Below, in pieces: positions 34,862 to 37,077 of a stretch of 37,077 nucleotides of DNA; position 1 is the stretch's first letter, and the number at the start of each line of letters is the position of its first letter. The position numbers and the translations under genes are program-made. Below the pieces are notes generated by a model. That model ran no database searches and was not told the DNA's origin. It saw nothing but the letters and a program-made list of their open reading frames with translations. The DNA lies in contig CAIVGK010000017.1 of the NCBI GenBank assembly GCA_903905475.1, positions 1-37,077 of the forward strand, read 5' to 3'. The DNA comes from an uncultured Burkholderiales bacterium (lineage in GTDB: Bacteria; Pseudomonadota; Gammaproteobacteria; Burkholderiales; Burkholderiaceae_C).

Positions 34862-36529
34862 TCAGGCCTGCAGTTCAATGTCCCCGACGGCCCAGGTGCA
34901 GCACGCATAGACGAACCCCGCGTCCTTCGATCGGGCGTCGATGCCGCACTCCTTGTCGATCTTCACGTCGCCCTTGCACTTGACCTCGCACATGCCACAG
35001 CTGCCCACGCGGCAGCTGTATTCGATTTCGAGGCCATTGGCTTCGGCCAGTTCCAGCAGCGAGATCTGCTCGTCGGTCTCCACGGTGAGTCCCGAGTTGG
35101 CGAACGTCACCCGGTGCGTGGGTCCGGTGAATTGCAGCGTTTTCTTGCGGCTGGTGGTGCCCTGCGCAGAGCGGCCTGACCCGAAGCTTTCCGAGTGCAG
35201 CCGGCCGAGGTCGAAGCCCATGCCCTGGAGGAGCTGCGTCACGCTGTGGGAGAACGGTTCGGGTCCGCACAGGAACACGTGGCGCTCATCGATGTCAGGC
35301 ACAAAGGCGCGCAACATCTCGGCGCTGACCCGACCCCGAAATCCATCCCACGCATCGGTGTCCGGCACCTCAGCGGTGAGCGTGACGCCCACACCGAAGC
35401 GAGGGTTGCGGGCAGACCAGAGTTCGAGTTCCTTGCGAAAGATGATGTCCGGCGCTGACTTGAACGACGCCAGCAACTTCACATCCACATCGGCGCCCGT
35501 GTCGTTGATCCACCGGCCCATGGAAACGATGGGCGTGATGCCGCTGCCGGCCCCGATGAACAGCATCTTGCTGCACGGGTACTCGAAGCAGCTGAACTTG
35601 CCGTGTGGCCCCTTGACGCTCAGGCGGTCTCCCAGCTTGACCTCGTCGCAAAACCAGTTCGAGACCAGCCCACCGGGCACGCGCTTGATCGTGACTTCAA
35701 GCAGGTAGGGTCGCGAGGGGCTCGATGACATGCTGTACGAGCGTTTGACCTCCTCGCCCTGGATGCTCAGGACAAAGGTCACAAACTGCCCGGGGCGGTA
35801 GGAGAACAGCAAAGGCTGTTCGCCCGCCAGCCGAAAGGTCTTGGTGTCGGTGGCCTCATCGATGATGTCCACCACCTTCAGCACGGTCGTGCCCTCGGAC
35901 CACAGCCCGATCGACGCTCGCTCGTCCACCAGGTTCGCCAGCAGCGGACTGGCCGGCGGTGCGGGCGGCGTGTAGAAGAAATCGGGGATTTCCGCGAGCT
36001 CCTCCAACGCCCCATCCGCGCTTTCCGCAGGCTTGGCCACGCCGCTGAGGACAAACTCCAGCCGGTAACCCGGCAAGTCCACCTGCGCACCGTCCCACAG
36101 CGCCAGCGGCGCTTTGCCCGTGAGCTTCTTGCGGTCCAGCAGGACGCCGACATCCTGGTCCAGTGACTTCACATAAACACGTCCAGCCACCTTGAGCACC
36201 ACCAGGTGGTACATGCCCAGCCGGTGCGACTCCAGTTGCAAGTCGGCGGTCGGGTGGCGACCGATGAGTGTTTCGGCTCCGAGCCTGTGCAGCGCGATCT
36301 CGTGAACCACGACGCCGTTTTTCAGCACGACCATCTTGTCGCCGGGATCGCTGTCGAGCGGTGCGCCCTCGAACAGGCACTTCATCCAATGCTCGGCGCC
36401 GTGATCGATGCTGGCGGCCGGCGATGCCGTCAGATCATGCCTGCGTCGCTCGAGGGCCGAGATCGAGTTCTGTCCGAAAAAAAACGCCCTGCGCCAGAAC
36501 TGGTTGTCATCAAGGATCGTGTCGTCCAT
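34862..36529 (-). CDS. FHA domain - ferredoxin reductase - 2Fe-2S fusion protein
   Basis: A 555-residue cytoplasmic protein. Residues about 65-160 are an FHA phosphothreonine-binding domain (VVLKNGVVVHEIALHRLGAETLIGRHPTADLQLESHRLGMYHLVV). Residues about 215-320 bind FAD (YRPGQFVTFVLSIQ, RSYSMSSSPS). Residues about 330-450 bind NAD(P)H (LFIGAGSGITPIVSMGRW, VFLCGPEPF). The C-terminal plant-type 2Fe-2S domain has C506, C511, C514 and C543 or C544 (CRVGSCGMC...ACC). Such reductases pass electrons from NAD(P)H to a partner oxygenase, globin or hybrid-cluster protein. The ATG of MDDTILDD follows GAGGGAACC; the ORF track begins at a TTG nine codons upstream. It lies 47 bp after the globin gene and so probably reduces it. 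Confidence 0.87.
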   Translation of the reverse strand: MDDTILDDNQFWRRAFFFGQNSISALERRRHDLTASPAASIDHGAEHWMKCLFEGAPLDSDPGDKMVVLKNGVVVHEIALHRLGAETLIGRHPTADLQLESHRLGMYHLVVLKVAGRVYVKSLDQDVGVLLDRKKLTGKAPLALWDGAQVDLPGYRLEFVLSGVAKPAESADGALEELAEIPDFFYTPPAPPASPLLANLVDERASIGLWSEGTTVLKVVDIIDEATDTKTFRLAGEQPLLFSYRPGQFVTFVLSIQGEEVKRSYSMSSSPSRPYLLEVTIKRVPGGLVSNWFCDEVKLGDRLSVKGPHGKFSCFEYPCSKMLFIGAGSGITPIVSMGRWINDTGADVDVKLLASFKSAPDIIFRKELELWSARNPRFGVGVTLTAEVPDTDAWDGFRGRVSAEMLRAFVPDIDERHVFLCGPEPFSHSVTQLLQGMGFDLGRLHSESFGSGRSAQGTTSRKKTLQFTGPTHRVTFANSGLTVETDEQISLLELAEANGLEIEYSCRVGSCGMCEVKCKGDVKIDKECGIDARSKDAGFVYACCTWAVGDIELQA

Positions 36530-36576
36530 CAGCGTGGTTCCCTCAGAAGCAGTCAAGTCGGGCCATGTCGGGGGCT

Positions 36577-37077
36577 TCAGCGGCCCATCACGGCATCGCG
36601 CATGCTTTGGAGAACTTCCAGCATGCCGTCGTGCTCTTTTTGCGAAACGTTCAGTTCTTCCAGGGTCTCGCTGAACAACTGCAACACGCGGTCGAAGTGC
36701 TGGTCGTTGAGGCCCAGCTTGTCGATCAGGGCGCCGTGGGCCTTGCGCAAATCCTGCCCGTTGAACTGATAAGGGCCACCAAAGGCCATGGACAGAAAGT
36801 TTTTCTGTTTGATCCGCTGGCCCGCCATGTCGATGTCTTCAAAAAATCGGCCCACCAGGTCGTCAGCCAGCACCTTGTTGTAAAAAACGTCGACCGCGAT
36901 TTCCATGGCTTTGCTGCCACCCACGCGCTCATACAGAGGCAGATCCATCAACTGGAAATAATCGCCGCCCTTGGCCGCGATGCTGTCGGTGCCCCAGTCA
37001 ATGGATTTTTCTGCCTTCTTCATCAGGGGAATGTGTTTGGAGCACTGGATATAGGCCTCCTCGACCTCCACCATCAC
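36577..37077 (-). CDS. PPOX-type flavin domain (C-terminal end) fused to truncated hemoglobin, partial
   Basis: This gene runs off the window edge; 166 residues are visible. Residues about 3-30 (VEVEEAYIQCSKHIPLMKKAEKSIDWGTD) resemble the C-terminal end of pyridoxamine-phosphate-oxidase-like FMN proteins. From residue 46 comes a complete group I truncated hemoglobin, LPLYERVGGSKAMEIAVDVFYNKVLADDLVGRFFEDIDMAGQRIKQKNFLSMAFGG. It has the B10 Tyr in FYNKVL, a Gln pair near E7, and the proximal His in LRKAHGALIDKLGL. The ATG near the edge is not a credible start because it cuts into the PPOX part. Such globins bind O2 and NO, and nitric oxide dioxygenation is a common role. The flavin and reductase partners suggest a redox-driven version. 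Confidence 0.82.
   Translation of the reverse strand: MMVEVEEAYIQCSKHIPLMKKAEKSIDWGTDSIAAKGGDYFQLMDLPLYERVGGSKAMEIAVDVFYNKVLADDLVGRFFEDIDMAGQRIKQKNFLSMAFGGPYQFNGQDLRKAHGALIDKLGLNDQHFDRVLQLFSETLEELNVSQKEHDGMLEVLQSMRDAVMGR

Overview
The window is GC-rich bacterial chromosome with little space between genes. It looks like a betaproteobacterium of the order Burkholderiales, probably close to Comamonadaceae. The evidence is the gene order ompA-ubiG-gph beside gyrA, the run gyrA-serC-pheA-tyrA-aroA/cmk-rpsA-ihfB-lapA-lapB, an AroA-Cmk fusion, a one-piece tmRNA with tag ANDSTFALAA, and small families such as DUF3717 and DUF3297. The assignment rests on family recognition by eye; no search was run.

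Layout. (1) 1-3420, minus strand: a DUF2784 membrane protein, tmRNA (ssrA) with its terminator, gph, ubiG and ompA. (2) 3696-12126, plus: gyrA, a DUF2059 secreted protein, and the serine/aromatic amino acid genes serC, pheA, tyrA and the aroA-cmk fusion, packed with overlaps or very short gaps. A hairpin terminator follows at 12171-12220. (3) 12263-19762, plus: rpsA, ihfB, lapA, lapB, msbA, a family 9 glycosyltransferase and a sialyltransferase-like protein. This runs from translation and nucleoid proteins into lipopolysaccharide (LPS) assembly. (4) 19851-24698: an FKBP-type prolyl isomerase, a DEAD-box helicase (minus), a DUF3717/DUF1289 protein with ogt, the heptose kinase gene rfaE1/hldE (minus) and a ComEA-like helix-hairpin-helix protein. 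(5) 24984-27982: small conserved genes (DUF2076-like, YchJ-like, YebC family, DUF3297), tRNA-Ala(CGC) and an unrecognised protein. (6) 28241-31815: a second MsbA-like exporter coupled to a double-domain family 2 glycosyltransferase. (7) 31816-37077, minus: a large phytase/esterase-like lipoprotein with a tandem Pho-box-like array upstream and copies of one repeat on both sides, then a two-gene redox operon cut by the window edge.

How the genes fit together. The first two thirds is core housekeeping: DNA topology, aromatic amino acids, CMP recycling, translation and the LPS assembly line. LapAB controls LPS synthesis, MsbA flips lipid A-core, heptose is made through RfaE1, and glycosyltransferases extend the core. 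The second MsbA plus the double GT2 looks like a separate surface-glycan branch.

The most novel part is the right end. There a protein with FHA, ferredoxin-reductase and 2Fe-2S domains lies 47 bp downstream of a gene that joins the end of a flavin-oxidase-like (PPOX) domain to a truncated hemoglobin. I read this as a split, FHA-controlled, flavohemoglobin-like system for NO or O2 chemistry. The second signal is four heptamers at exact 11-bp spacing in front of the phytase-like lipoprotein, which has the geometry of two adjoining Pho boxes.
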